DNA of 64,000 nucleotides from Dendrobium chrysotoxum (lineage: Eukaryota; Streptophyta; Magnoliopsida; Asparagales; Orchidaceae): assembly GCA_019925795.1 (NCBI GenBank), contig CM034301.1, positions 47,145,783 through 47,209,782 on the forward strand, read 5' to 3'. A program made the translations under genes and the position numbers. The stretch's first letter is position 1. Each line of letters opens with the position of its first letter. The notes beneath the pieces were generated by a model. That model worked only from the letters and a program-made list of their open reading frames with translations. It did no database searches and had not been told where the DNA came from. Positions 22,191 to 32,746 of this stretch are shown here, one piece after another.

Positions 22191-22679
22191 CTAAGCTCCA
22201 GGGGCAGCATCCTTGATCCGGCTCTGCAAATACCCACCATACTCGCGAGCGTAATCCTTCACATGGCTCGCCGTGTCGACGATCCGACTCCGGGCCAAAT
22301 CGATCCGATCCGATCCAACCGGATGCCGACCTGTGAAGTACCGGTATAGCCACGTCGCCACAGCCGCCGCCGCAACGACAGCACCGACCGCCGACGCGGC
22401 TCCGGCAAGCAACACGAACGCCACCGCGCCCACCGGAACCCACACAGGGCTCGTTATCAGTAGCAGCGGCCCGAACACGATAAGACCCAGCGTAGCCCCA
22501 CTCACCGTCAACCCGGCGAGGATGAGAAGAATTGCGGCGGAGATGACGAGAGAAAAGAACCCCACAACCTGGCTCGAGGTTGGCGCGTGGTCCTGGATCC
22601 ATCTGAGTAGCGCACTACCGACGCCGGAGTTGTCACGGAAAATTGCCATCGTTCGACTCCCAGTTTGCCGATCAGCCAT
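22191..22679 (-). CDS. Oleosin, universal (U) type, 162 aa
   Basis: This single-exon gene encodes a lipid-droplet coat protein. Residues 1-40 are polar, about 41-112 form the long hydrophobic hairpin, and the tail is amphipathic. The diagnostic proline knot PX5SPX3P is exact (P71, S77-P78, P82 in PLLLITSPVWVP). The tail has GRHPVGSD, TASHVKDYAREYGGYLQ and ends AAPGA, the C-terminal signature described for the universal oleosin lineage. The length is normal for a ~17-kDa oleosin. The ATG at 22677-22679 is the first in frame; MADRQTG is a typical start. Oleosins coat triacylglycerol droplets in the endoplasmic reticulum membrane and keep them small. Longer ORFs in the other frames of the same GC-rich DNA are shadows. 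Confidence 0.95.
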   Translation of the reverse strand: MADRQTGSRTMAIFRDNSGVGSALLRWIQDHAPTSSQVVGFFSLVISAAILLILAGLTVSGATLGLIVFGPLLLITSPVWVPVGAVAFVLLAGAASAVGAVVAAAAVATWLYRYFTGRHPVGSDRIDLARSRIVDTASHVKDYAREYGGYLQSRIKDAAPGA

Positions 22680-22890
22680 GGTTTGTTGGTTAGCCTAAAG
22701 CTGTTGATAGCGAATGGTAGGTTCTGAAGGAAACTGTAGGGGGAGCGGATTATTGAGGCGTGGAGTAGAGGACCGGAGGGGATTTAAGGGAATTGAAGGA
22801 ATAGGGCGACACGTGTGGGATTTGGATATTTACATTACCATGCAGGGTTACACGTGTGAAGCGTGAGAGTGAAGCGTGAGAGCTTCAGGA
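22680..22890 (-). promoter_or_regulatory. Oleosin promoter: two ABRE/G-boxes flanking an RY core
   Basis: Upstream of the ATG (higher coordinates) are CACGTG at 22810-22815 inside ACACGTGTG, CATGCA (RY core) at 22839-22844 and a second CACGTG at 22851-22856. ABRE and RY elements together are the known binding sites of bZIP and B3 (ABI3/FUS3-class) seed regulators. A weak TATA-like CCTTAAATCCCC lies near 22784-22795. A 14-bp direct repeat GAAGCGTGAGAG(T/C) follows at 22859-22886. The arrangement predicts expression in maturing seed or pollen under abscisic acid control (inference). Confidence 0.7.
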
Positions 22891-22899
22891 GGATGCCAC

Positions 22900-25800
22900 G
22901 GGTCTCCTGTTTCCACTTCTCGCAAACGACAAATTGTTGAAAGAAATTTCAATCGGACGTAGGACAAAAACTCACATGGCGTCATCCCACTGTTTGCACG
23001 TTTTTTTAAATTAAATCATGGATACAGGTAAGTTTCGACTTATGTAGTTATTTAATTCTATAAAAATTATATTACAGTAATAAAAATATTTTAATTGAAT
23101 GCAGGTATATGTCTCTCAGACATGTCACAAGTGCTTAATAGGTTCCAGCATGGGAACACGGACCTGGCAAACTAGCAATAAAGACTCGATCAATACTAGT
23201 TGACTCCTATCCCCACAGTGTCTAACAGCATAAGGACTTAACTGGACAGGCAACCCAAGAAGATCATCCTCACAGAAATTTTAGGAGTTCACACAGGACC
23301 TTTCAGGCTTTGTGAGTTCTTCTCCTAAGCGGATTTGCCCTCTCAGAGCAACTCGCTAACAGGACTAGTCAACATGCTATTAATGGCATTCTTCGATCCT
23401 GCGGAAAGACAGGAACGCTTCCTCACGCTCAACCAATTGTGAGTTTGCAAATGCCACAATTCAAGTATGCTCGTCCTTCATATTGCAATGGCTTAAGAAC
23501 CGTGCCCAACAGGTCGCCAATGCAACAAAAGAATTTGTTGCCATAGACTCAACCAACTCGATCCATCCAAAGGACTCGCTTTTCTCAACTCACCCACGAA
23601 CACTTAAAAAAGGGAGTTCACCCGAGAAAAAAAGCTGAGCCAAAGTGAAAATATCACACGAAGCATCTATCATAACGGAACATGTGTTTTAAGCAATATG
23701 TATTGTGTCCCATTTATTATTGTACTTTCTTATATTTTAGTGTAACTTTTTCTGTAGTCATTGGATCCCTATAAATAAATGATGAAAATACACATTTTGA
23801 ATACTTTTTAAATATTTTATAACATTACTAATCTAGTAGAGCAGTCCTCTAGAATTTCCCTTAGCTTTGCCTAGCTTGTTCAAGTCATTTTTTTCCTTTC
23901 CATACTCGCCTTAAGCTCTTAATTTTCTACCTTTTGAGATTGATTGTTTGTAAGATCAAGTATCAACCATGGACAAATTTGAATTCAACATTATGTCTTC
24001 GATATAATATAATATAAGTATAAATTAGAACTTTCAATTGGTGTTAGTTAAATATTACAAAAGGCATTCTCATAATTAAAGAAGACACTAATGCATTATA
24101 ATAGACTTGAATTGTGAAGGGTATCTAGTTAGATGGTGGTAGGAATTTTTAAGTGTCAAAGTTGATAATGGGTAGTGAGTAATAGGTTGTAATTAGCATG
24201 TTGTGGACCTCCGAGAGGACAAAACAAACATCGCCACCCCGTGAGGGGAGACAGTATCTGGCCAATGGGATGGCAGACTCGATCACACATATGATTAACC
24301 ATTGAGGATAGCGGCTCTCACCAGCACACCCCGATGGGTAACAATATATGTGACCTTATTATCACAATGGGTTTCCTCCACCCGATACATCAACTCGAGT
24401 AGGGTTTATTTAAAAGTGGGATTCGGTTTCCCACGGGCGCAAGCCCCCGTAGTTAATTACATCTCAAGCCAGGGCCTGAGAAAACTCTTGATTAAGGATT
24501 CTATATTATTCTTTTCAAATTGGGATCGGCACATAGGGAGAAGACTAGGAAGTCCTACTCAAAAGGAAAGAAATGTTCAACTAGGCTTTATCAACATACA
24601 CGGCTTATATCAGCATCCGGAGGGACTAAGGTAGTGAGAAGAAACCGGATAAAATAAAGGGTCATGCACTCAGAGCATACATGAGAGAAAGATGGATGTG
24701 ACGTCATCCGTATGACGCAGATAGGTAGGTTTATAGTCTCTGGACGATAGAAGACTTACATACAAACGAGGCATACTATGAAACAGTAATAGCCTTGAAT
24801 CCTAAATTTAATGGGTCTAGTGTTCTACGCACAACACCAACACCCATGTCCTAGCTAATGCAATGCAAAATCTAGACTTACCCCGGCCTGGATTGGGGAG
24901 CCAGCTAACCACCTAATCGCTTCAAAATCATGAGTCTGGTCATTAATATGAAAGATGGGTGGATAGGTTATAGTTCTTGAAAATAGGGCCGACGTCTAGA
25001 GGATTTCCTAATTGGCCCAAGACTTATGTTGGGTGGATGCTCCTAGAACTAATTCAATTAAAATTTTAATTTAATTGATTTCTAATACAATGCATGCTGG
25101 TTAAAGTATCCAAATCAGATATGCACGGGATTTTAAAAAGGCTTATGAAAATAATTTTTAGAATTAGACTGGGCTTCCCCAGGTCCAGCACCTCATTCTC
25201 ATGGGTCAGATTATCCGGACTCTACCCACAGGCGGAGAAGTGTCTTATAGAAGGAGAGAGAGAAATGCAATAATATGCATGCGACCCCGGACGATTCCGG
25301 CAATTTCCTAGATCGTTAGGTTGCTAAATTATTTAAACCTTAAAATTTTAGATATTAGTTATGAGTAGAAAATATTTTAGTCCTTAAAGAGCCTAACGAA
25401 ATCTAGGCTAAAACAAAAGCGGCATGCAGATCGCCAATAAACTAAGAAAAGCATACAACCTATGCGCAATCAACATCACATCAAACAATGATAAATAACC
25501 AAATTAATCAATTAAATATCCATAGGCCAACTGCCCTTAATTACAACCCAGGGTCTGCAGAAAATAAAGTGGCCGGGCACCACTGCCAACAACCCGGATT
25601 TCTAATCCTAGAACAGACGCAAGTTATTTTGAGTGGGATACTCTGGATCTTCATCTTCTTGATCTTCTCTTCCTTTTACTCCTTGGATCTCAGCTTCTTT
25701 GGACTCCTTGGATCTCCTCTTTCTTGGACTCCTTGGATAGTAGAATGATCCAAATTTGGATTTCCAAATAGAAAAGGACTATCCTCATATTGGGTGTCAT

Positions 25801-28250
25801 TTCCTCTTCGGAATCCAACCTTTAGATTCTTGTATCCCCACTCAAAATAGACTTTCACAATTCAATACCAATTTACAAATAATTACATTAAATGAAAGCA
25901 GTAAATTCTAGACTCTCCTGCAAGGTTATCCTAATGAAAATCATCTCAAGCAATTCATATATTTCATCCCAAGCAGTTATAAGGAAAATAAAATGCTCAT
26001 CACAGCCATACTTGGTCATGCTCTTAATTATTTGAGGGCTAAGCAATTCTGGAGCACCTGTAGCAATTTATAATAATTTTTAATTAGCCCTCATTTATTT
26101 AGGGGGGCTGAGCAATTTCTGGAGCATCTGCATAAAACAACGTTAGTATTTTAATCATGAATTTTGCTCCCCTTTATTTTAGCATGGCATGAACATGACC
26201 ACCTACAGAAAACATCATTAGTATCAACATCGATCCTAACCTATGGGTATTCTATCATGCGATCACATCAAATCCCAGAGTGTAGTAAAAGTAAGCAAAC
26301 ACACCAACAGTTCAATCACAATATGTAGTGAAAACCCAGAAAAGCTCGGCACACAGCATGAAAAGTAAACACCGGCCTAGACTAAGTCTAGAAATGGTAC
26401 CCTAGAAAACAATCATATAGTGTGTGTAGAGGTCTGTGTGGCTGAGATAGATCCTAAGCTGGGTAGTTAGTTACAATTGCCTACTGTCCAGGTTTGTTGT
26501 AGGTCTGAAAAAGGAGTTTTATTTAAAGTCCAAATATTAGTGAATTAAGATCCATTTTAATTAATTTGGTGTGTAGGTCAGTTTTAATGCTTAGGATAAT
26601 GATATTCGGAGTTTAAATTGCATTAGTGATTTTTAGGAGGTTCGGGGTCCACCTATACACTAAGCTAAGGAGGGTCCCAAAATTAAATTTTTGATTAAAG
26701 AGGATTTATGAATAGCTAATATTTTTATAAAATACTAGACCTTAACCCGATTAGTTAGACAGTTAGCATGCCCAATTTGGATTTTCCTATCCAAAGTTAT
26801 GAATTTCTGAAGTTTTGGTCTTGTTTTGAACTAAGTTTGACCGGATTGTTAACTTCTTGATTTAAGTTGATTTCTAGAATTTTAATATTTTTAATAAATA
26901 TTAGACCCTAATGTGAGTTGAATGCCTTTGAGTTTGTCCAATTTGGAATTTTCTATAATTAGTTATGAATTTTCAAAGTTTGAGCCATTTAGTGAATTAT
27001 CGAAATTATTTAATTAAAGGGGTGTTTTAGGGATTTTCATCCAAATCAGTTCCAAACTGCTTAGAATCACCCCCAAAGGTCAGGAATGACCCAAAGAAGT
27101 GTTCCCAAGTGTTTGAGAAAATTTTGGAATTTTTAATTATTTAATTTAATTAAAAGATAATTTTTAATTAAAATTAAATTAAAATTCAGATTGAGACCCA
27201 ATCGAGGGGCTTTTAATTTTCATAGATTAGGGACTGAATTCTGAAGAGTTTGATATATTATGAGTATTTTTCTGATTTAAAATAAATTTATTAGAATTTT
27301 TTGAAGTTATCGGGTCCTAATTAAAGGGTAAATTAGGGTTGATCAATTAAGGGGTTTAATGAGTCCTAAAAATTCCTAGAAAATTCTCAGGGGTTTAGGA
27401 CATCACTGAGTTTAAGTGTTCCAAATTTTAAGTCATTCGGGGTTCTACCCTAATTCCTAGAATTTTTCTAAGTTCGCTAGACGGGTCCTTAATTGTTGTC
27501 CTTAAGGTGTCACTACGTTATACAGGAATAAAGTGAAATAACTAACCCTTAGGCATAACATAGGGGGTAAATGCAGCAAACATAAACACACCAAACCATG
27601 TCCTTAGATCTAGGAGAGCCTAGGCTAAGTGCTTGTGCATCCTACACATGCAAGGACTACGAAACACTAAGTAAATGAGCCTAATGAAGTGATTAGCGAA
27701 TGATTGTGACCCAATCATTCACTAATCCTTCTCCCACATGAATGCTTTTCAAACATAGAATCTAGGTTTAAAGTTACACAAGATGTGGACCTCCCAAAAT
27801 TAAGAGATTTAAATAATACCTAATTTTAAAATGCATAAATATTATAAATATATAATAATATAAATTTGAAAATAAGATAATTAAAAATAATTCAGTTCAT
27901 AAGCATGGGAGGTCTACCAGCCACCAAGGGGTTTTAAAATAATTTTTATTTTAAAATAACCAATTATATTAATTAAATAATATTTAAATAATTAAATAAT
28001 AAAGTAATACATGAAACATCCAGATGGGACAGAATCACATACAGGAAATATTTTAAAATTAAAATTTATATTTTTCTGAAAAATTTAAGGTATTATGCGT
28101 CAAAATCCGATTTAACATGAGAATGTTATGAATTTTTGAAGTTAAATAAGTTTAAAAGTAATTTTTACATAATTTAAATAATTAATATTTGAAAATAATT
28201 AATAAATTTAAAATAAAGTAAATATTAAATCTCTGGATTTTTAAAATAAT
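22900..28250. other. Non-coding retroelement-derived DNA
   Basis: No gene or intact element was recognised across 5 kb. The composition, CCTATAAATAAATG and runs of phrases such as 'GGATGCTCCTAGAAC' look like LTR/UTR parts of gypsy elements. Between about 24180 and 24700 the minus strand resembles the tail of the first gypsy element (5830-5905): both carry GTAATTAACTA..GGGGCTTGCGCC..T.GGAAACC. The 86-codon ORF at 25488 and the 110-codon ORF at 24302 have no family features. From about 27780 the DNA becomes strongly AT-rich. Confidence 0.4.
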
Positions 28251-29040
28251 TACTAAATAATAATAATAATAAAAGGGTTTTAAAATATTAATAATACTAT
28301 AATAATTAAGACAATTTTAAAGTATTAATAATGTAATAATGATATTAAAATAATAATAATACTACTAATGATAATATTATCAAAATAATATCAATAATAG
28401 TGAATATTAATATTATAATAATCTAAATATTAGCATAATAATAATATTATTAAGAATAATATTGATATTATAATAATATTAATAATAATAAATAATATTA
28501 TTATAATAATACAAATATTAGCACAATAATATTATTATTAAAATAATAATATTATTATTAATAATACTTGTTAATATTATAATAATATTAATAATAATTA
28601 AATATTAATATTATAATAACTTTAATAATAACAAACATTAATATTATAATAATATAAATATTAACATAATAATAATATTATTAAAATAATAATATTATAA
28701 TTAATTATAATATTAATATGATAGTAATATTAATATAATAAACATTAAGATTATAATATAAACATTAATATAATAACATTATTATTAAAATAATAATATT
28801 ATTATTAATTGTAATATTAATATTATAATTATAATAATAATAAATATTAATATTATAATAATATAAATATTAATATAATAATAATATTATTAAAATAATA
28901 ATAACATTATTGATAATAATATTGATATAATAATAATAATAATATTAATATTAATATTAATAATAATATAAATATAAATATAAATAGTATAAATATAAAT
29001 AATAATAATTATTATTATTTAAATTTTTTTTATTTTTCTG
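28250..29040. repeat. AT-only low-complexity tract (AAT/ATT/ATA words)
   Basis: Nearly 800 bp consist almost wholly of A and T, as degenerate ATAATA, TATTATTA and AATATTAATATT words with recurring longer units (for example ATAATAATATTATTAAAATA about every 100-130 bp). It is self-complementary over much of its length. It may be an expanded microsatellite or minisatellite inside a retroelement; it could also act as a matrix-attachment region (inference only). Confidence 0.85.
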
Positions 29041-29079
29041 ATTTTAAAATTATATATAAAATATATTTTAAATAAATAT

Positions 29080-29990
29080 TAATTAAATAATCCTTGGCGG
29101 CGACGGCGGTCAGACACATGGCGAGCCCAAAGAGGCTCCCGCGATCTCAGCGATGATTGGAGAGAGGTACGAGCAGCGTCGGCTGAGTGGCCACGCGGCA
29201 ATTGGTGATTGGGCCCGCGGTTGCGGGCAATAATTACCGCAGCGGCAATCATTACCGCAACCGCGGCTCGACTTATCCACGTAGGCAGATCCGCTCCGCC
29301 GTCTGATCCTCCGCCGAAACGAACCAACGGCTTTGATCGAGCCGGACGAGGGCGAAGACTGCGGGATCAGATCCGCGGTCGGACGAATGCCGCAGAATGG
29401 CTTGATTCGAACCGTTGATCGCGTGATCAACGGTTCAGATCTTACATAACATAATGTTACGTAAACCGAACCCTAGATAGGGTTTTTCACCTTGTTCTCC
29501 CCACCTGATGGACCAAATCGCATGAAACTTTAACCCTAGACTCTACACATGAAGAGCATTCGTGTGGGACCAATATCGCGGTCTGAAATACAGTTTCTGA
29601 AAAGTTATTTAATCATAAGTGTTCTAGACTAGGGTTTGAGATTTCACCTCGGTTAATGGATAGTTTTGGGAGTTCTTTGGCTCTCTGAATTTGTTGTCTG
29701 TCCACATATAAATCTCCTTCAGAAGTTGTGGTCTTATGAGCCGTGGATCGATGGGAAATCGCTTGGGAAGCTTCCAAGCCTCGGTTTGCCAGAGATCTCG
29801 TTGCCAGTGGGCTTCCAACGCCAGGTTTTGGTTGGGGAAAGTGGAGGGAGGTCTTGAGAGAACTCTCACCAAATCTCAGAGCTTGTGGAGGTCTGGAGAG
29901 AGAGCAAGAGCAAAAAGGTCCCTAAGTCAACCCTAAAAACCTATTTATATCTCTAATCCCTATGATCGACGGCTAGGATCAAAAGGGGAG
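29080..29990 (-). repeat. LTR-like segment with TATA box, minus orientation
   Basis: Abruptly GC-rich sequence follows the AT tract. On the minus strand a TATAAATAG box (plus 29941-29949) precedes a CT-rich transcribed-leader-like stretch, as in plant LTR promoters. At 29409-29436 there is a perfect palindrome, GAACCGTTGATC-GCGT-GATCAACGGTTC. No pair partner was found, so the assignment as an LTR is tentative. The overlapping 60-106-codon ORFs on both strands are not convincing genes. Confidence 0.4.
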
Positions 29991-30059
29991 TCAAATAGGA
30001 GGGAAATTAAGTTGATTAGGCCGTGGTTTGAGTTAGGGATCATTAGGAAAGTATTTGGG

Positions 30060-30600
30060 GCTTTTAAATGGGTTTAAATGGCCCTTAATGGGTCATATGG
30101 ACCCATTAAGACTTGGGTTGACCAAGTCAAAGGTTGACTTGGTCAACCTAGTCAATTAGGGTCAAGGGAGGCTTGAGTGGACCCTAGGGATGAGCTTGAG
30201 TAGGCTAGGGTCTGATTTAGTCCCATTAAGGCCTATTGGGTTGATCTGGGTTGACCTGGTCAATCGGGTTGACCTGGTCAATCGGGTTGACCTGGTCAAT
30301 CGGGTTGACCCAGGACCAAGACCTAGGCCCAATGGGTCAAACCTGACCCACTGAGTCCAGTGGAGGAGAAAATAGGGCTTGGAGAGCCCTGGATTAGGTT
30401 TGGGGCCAAGGGAGAAGGATATGGGTCATCTTGGGTCAACCCTGGTTGACCTGGTCAACCAAGTTGACCCAGGGCCTAGGTCTGGGCTCAGCAGACTCAG
30501 TTTGACCCATTGAACACAAGGGAGAGGGTCTTAGGCCCTGGCTTGGTCAATTTGACCAAGTCAACTCCTTTGACCAAGCCTGGGAGAAAACCAAGGTCAA
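30060..30600. repeat. Block dense in TTGACC/GGTCAA inverted words
   Basis: The hexamers TTGACC or TTGACT and their complement GGTCAA occur more than 20 times. Three perfect 18-bp units GGGTTGACCTGGTCAATC stand at 30248-30301, with a fourth partial copy. Each unit is itself an inverted repeat (TTGACC-TGGTCAA). TTGAC is the core of the W-box bound by WRKY factors, so the block would be a strong potential target (inference). Probably part of a retroelement. Confidence 0.75.
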
Positions 30601-30831
30601 CACATGTGTCATGTGATGGATGGTTGATCATTCTCAAAACATAAGAGGAGACAGGGCTACATAGAAAGCTATCATCTGGCATTAGCAGTTACAGGACATT
30701 TAATGATGGATGGCAAGGGATGTCAGCAACTATGCATCATATGATAGTTAACTAGGTTGTTCTCTTGAATGAGCCTACATGTGGAGTAACTTGGAAGTTT
30801 GGCTTTAAAAATAATGTTGATGAACATTACA

Positions 30832-31054
30832 TGTGAAACTACTTAAGTAAAAGAAGCTAAAGTCTTAAACATCGAGGCGCCTTTTGGTATAAAGGTTGAA
30901 ATTTCATTTAAGAAACTCCATAATTAAGCGTGCTCATGCTGAAGAAATCCTAGGATGGGTGACCTCTCATGAAGTTACACCAACAGGATAAAATCGTGAG
31001 GCCCTTAAGCCAAAGTGGATAATATCTCGATAGTTAAGAGTTTTGACTATTATA
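30832..31054 (+). repeat. 5' LTR of the Cassandra-type element
   Basis: It starts TGTGAAACTACTTAAG and runs to just before the PBS. It contains a 5S-like region at about 30870-30990: AACTCCATAATTAAGCGTGC matches the 5S A-box region and AGGATGGGTGACCTC the C-box. Known Cassandra LTRs keep these pol III promoter boxes. The bases between boxes are more diverged than in the right copy. Confidence 0.82.
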
Positions 31055-31263
31055 AATGGTATCAGAGCAATACACCAGCTGGAAGATAGGAACTAAATGC
31101 ATACAAGACAAAGTGTTATTCAAAACCTTGTATGGGACAAAGTGGTATGTGGCGGGAGTCACCACTTGAACTTGTAGGGGCCACCCATAAAATCCTATCT
31201 GCCTGGTGGATGATTTTGGGATAAAGATACTGACGAGAATGTCAGTTACTTAAGTGAAAAAGA

Positions 31264-31501
31264 TTATGAAACCCCTTAAGTAAAAGAAGCTAAACTCTTA
31301 AACATCGAGACGCTTTTTGGTGTAATATTTGAAATTTCATTTAAGAAACTCTGTAGTTAAGCATGCTAATCTCGGAGAAATAGTGGGATGGGTGACATCC
31401 TAGGAAGTTACACCAATAGGACAAAACCAACATGACAAAATTGTGAGGCCCTTAGGCCAAAGCGTACAATATCTCGATAATTAAGAGTTTAGGTTGTTAC
31501 A
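31264..31501 (+). repeat. 3' LTR of the Cassandra-type element
   Basis: Its TTATGAAACCCCTTAAG start is aligned to TGTGAAAC in the left copy, and it ends GTTGTTACA. The 5S-like part (about 31306-31424) reads AACTCTGTAGTTAAGCATGC and GGGATGGGTGACATCCTAGGAAG. The two copies differ at many sites, so the insertion is old. Confidence 0.82.
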
Positions 31502-32440
31502 TTATATGTTAGTTATTTATGGAGACATCAAATAATGGAAGATGTGGGATGCTATAACTCAGGCAACAGAGGGTGGTTGCCTATGTAGTTATTTTAATAT
31601 TAGAGTAATTTCATGACATAGCTAAAAGCTTAGCTTTATAAGTCGACATTTTGCGGGCATCAAATGTCGATCTTCAAAAATATTGATAAGGGACACTAAA
31701 AGTTGGATAATAAATGGCAATTTGCATAGCCATTTTCCTAATAAAATGGAAGTTAGAGTAACCTAGAATATTGAAATCATGCATCAATGCTTGTTAGATG
31801 TTAGATATTCACTGTTGGCAGTGCTTAGATGATGAATGATGGGAGATGTTAATCGATGAATTATGAGGGATGTTGGATGATGAATGATAAGGGAAACCAA
31901 AATTCATCTGATGAAGGGTGGTTGACTTATTCTTTCTCTTGACATGATTTGAGAGTAGGTTTCTTGGAGACAAACAATAATATTGTCATTTAACAAATAT
32001 ACAAATTTTTTCATTGGCACAAATTAGACAATGAATGATGATAGACATTGAAAGTTGGTAGATAGAGAGTGGCATGCTTCGTTGTTCTTATAATTAGAGG
32101 AAAGAGCAATGGAATTGGAAGGCTAGTTTTGGTCATATACGTTTAGCTAACATAAATATTAGGATATTGAATAGTAAGGGACAACAAAATTAAGGCTACA
32201 AATGAGCAATTAGCTTGTTGTTCTTCCAACATTTAGAACTATTAAACAACCTGGAATGCTAACATTAAATATTAGTATTTAATCGACCTGAAATGCCCAT
32301 AAAGAAGTTATCAGTGTTGTGTTTCTCCTAACATGGAGAAAAAATGGTCAATCAAGTAGCTTGGTGCTGAACATATCTATCTAGCAGAGATTGAACATTA
32401 GTCATTAAGAAATGCCAGATGTTAACATTGACATCAGAAG
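31502..32440. other. Non-coding, old degenerate repeats
   Basis: No gene seen. Loosely repeated phrases such as GATGAATGATGGGAGATGTT, GGGTGGTTGACTTATTC and GGTTGCATTGACTTG recur every 100-180 bp. A similar phrase occurs at 30690-30800, left of the Cassandra element, so that element probably inserted into this array. Confidence 0.4.
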
Positions 32441-32499
32441 ATGGTTGCATTGACTTGTTTCCTAACAATAAGTGTAAACTACAAAACTTTGTTTCCCCA

Positions 32500-32694
32500 C
32501 GGAGATAGTTTAAAAAACATCTTTTGGATATGATCTTCTAGAGAAGGTCCTGAAGTTCCTTCTCCAATGGCGTTTCACCCACCAGGATAAAAAGAGGCAT
32601 ATATTTTGCATCCATGATTCATAGACTGATTCCTAAATTCATGTGTGTTGGAGCGAGAGGCTTCCAAGATACGATTGCTACGCCTATTGTCCAT
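32500..32694 (-). pseudogene. Gag N-terminal fragment
   Basis: The ATG (minus, plus 32692-32694) opens MDNRRSNRILEASRS, alignable to MVNRRSSRLIGASRS at 7839, followed by RNQSMNHG and SFYPGG. The match ends near 32510 where the frame is lost. Only the first ~60 codons survive. Confidence 0.75.
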
Positions 32695-32746
32695 TGAAGC
32701 AGTACTTAGGATAGTGAGATTAAGTTTCTCAAAGACGGCGCCAAAC

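Larger units (their letters stand above)
30832..31501 (+). mobile_element. Cassandra-type TRIM retrotransposon with 5S rRNA-like LTRs
   Basis: A 670-bp element has two LTRs (30832-31054 and about 31264-31501), a PBS TGGTATCAGAGC at 31057-31068 and a decayed purine tract (GTGAAAAAGA) just before the right LTR. Each LTR contains a 5S rRNA-like segment, the defining trait of Cassandra elements. There is no coding capacity, as expected of a TRIM. Flanks TTACA (30827-30831) and TTATA (31502-31506) are a plausible target duplication with one change. The right LTR ends GTTGTTACA; the left LTR end has decayed to CTATTATA. Confidence 0.88.

Noticed and set aside
22090..22602. 170-codon ORF and a 141-codon opposite-strand ORF over the oleosin gene
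   Set aside because: Shadows of the GC-rich oleosin coding sequence; only the 22191-22679 frame shows the proline knot and family tail.
29079..29936. Clustered 60-106-codon ORFs on both strands
   Set aside because: Mutually overlapping and without motifs; the region looks like an LTR with promoter.
30873..30990. Functional 5S rRNA gene
   Set aside because: Similarity is partial, it occurs twice inside LTRs, and the 5' half of 5S is strongly diverged; it fits a Cassandra element.
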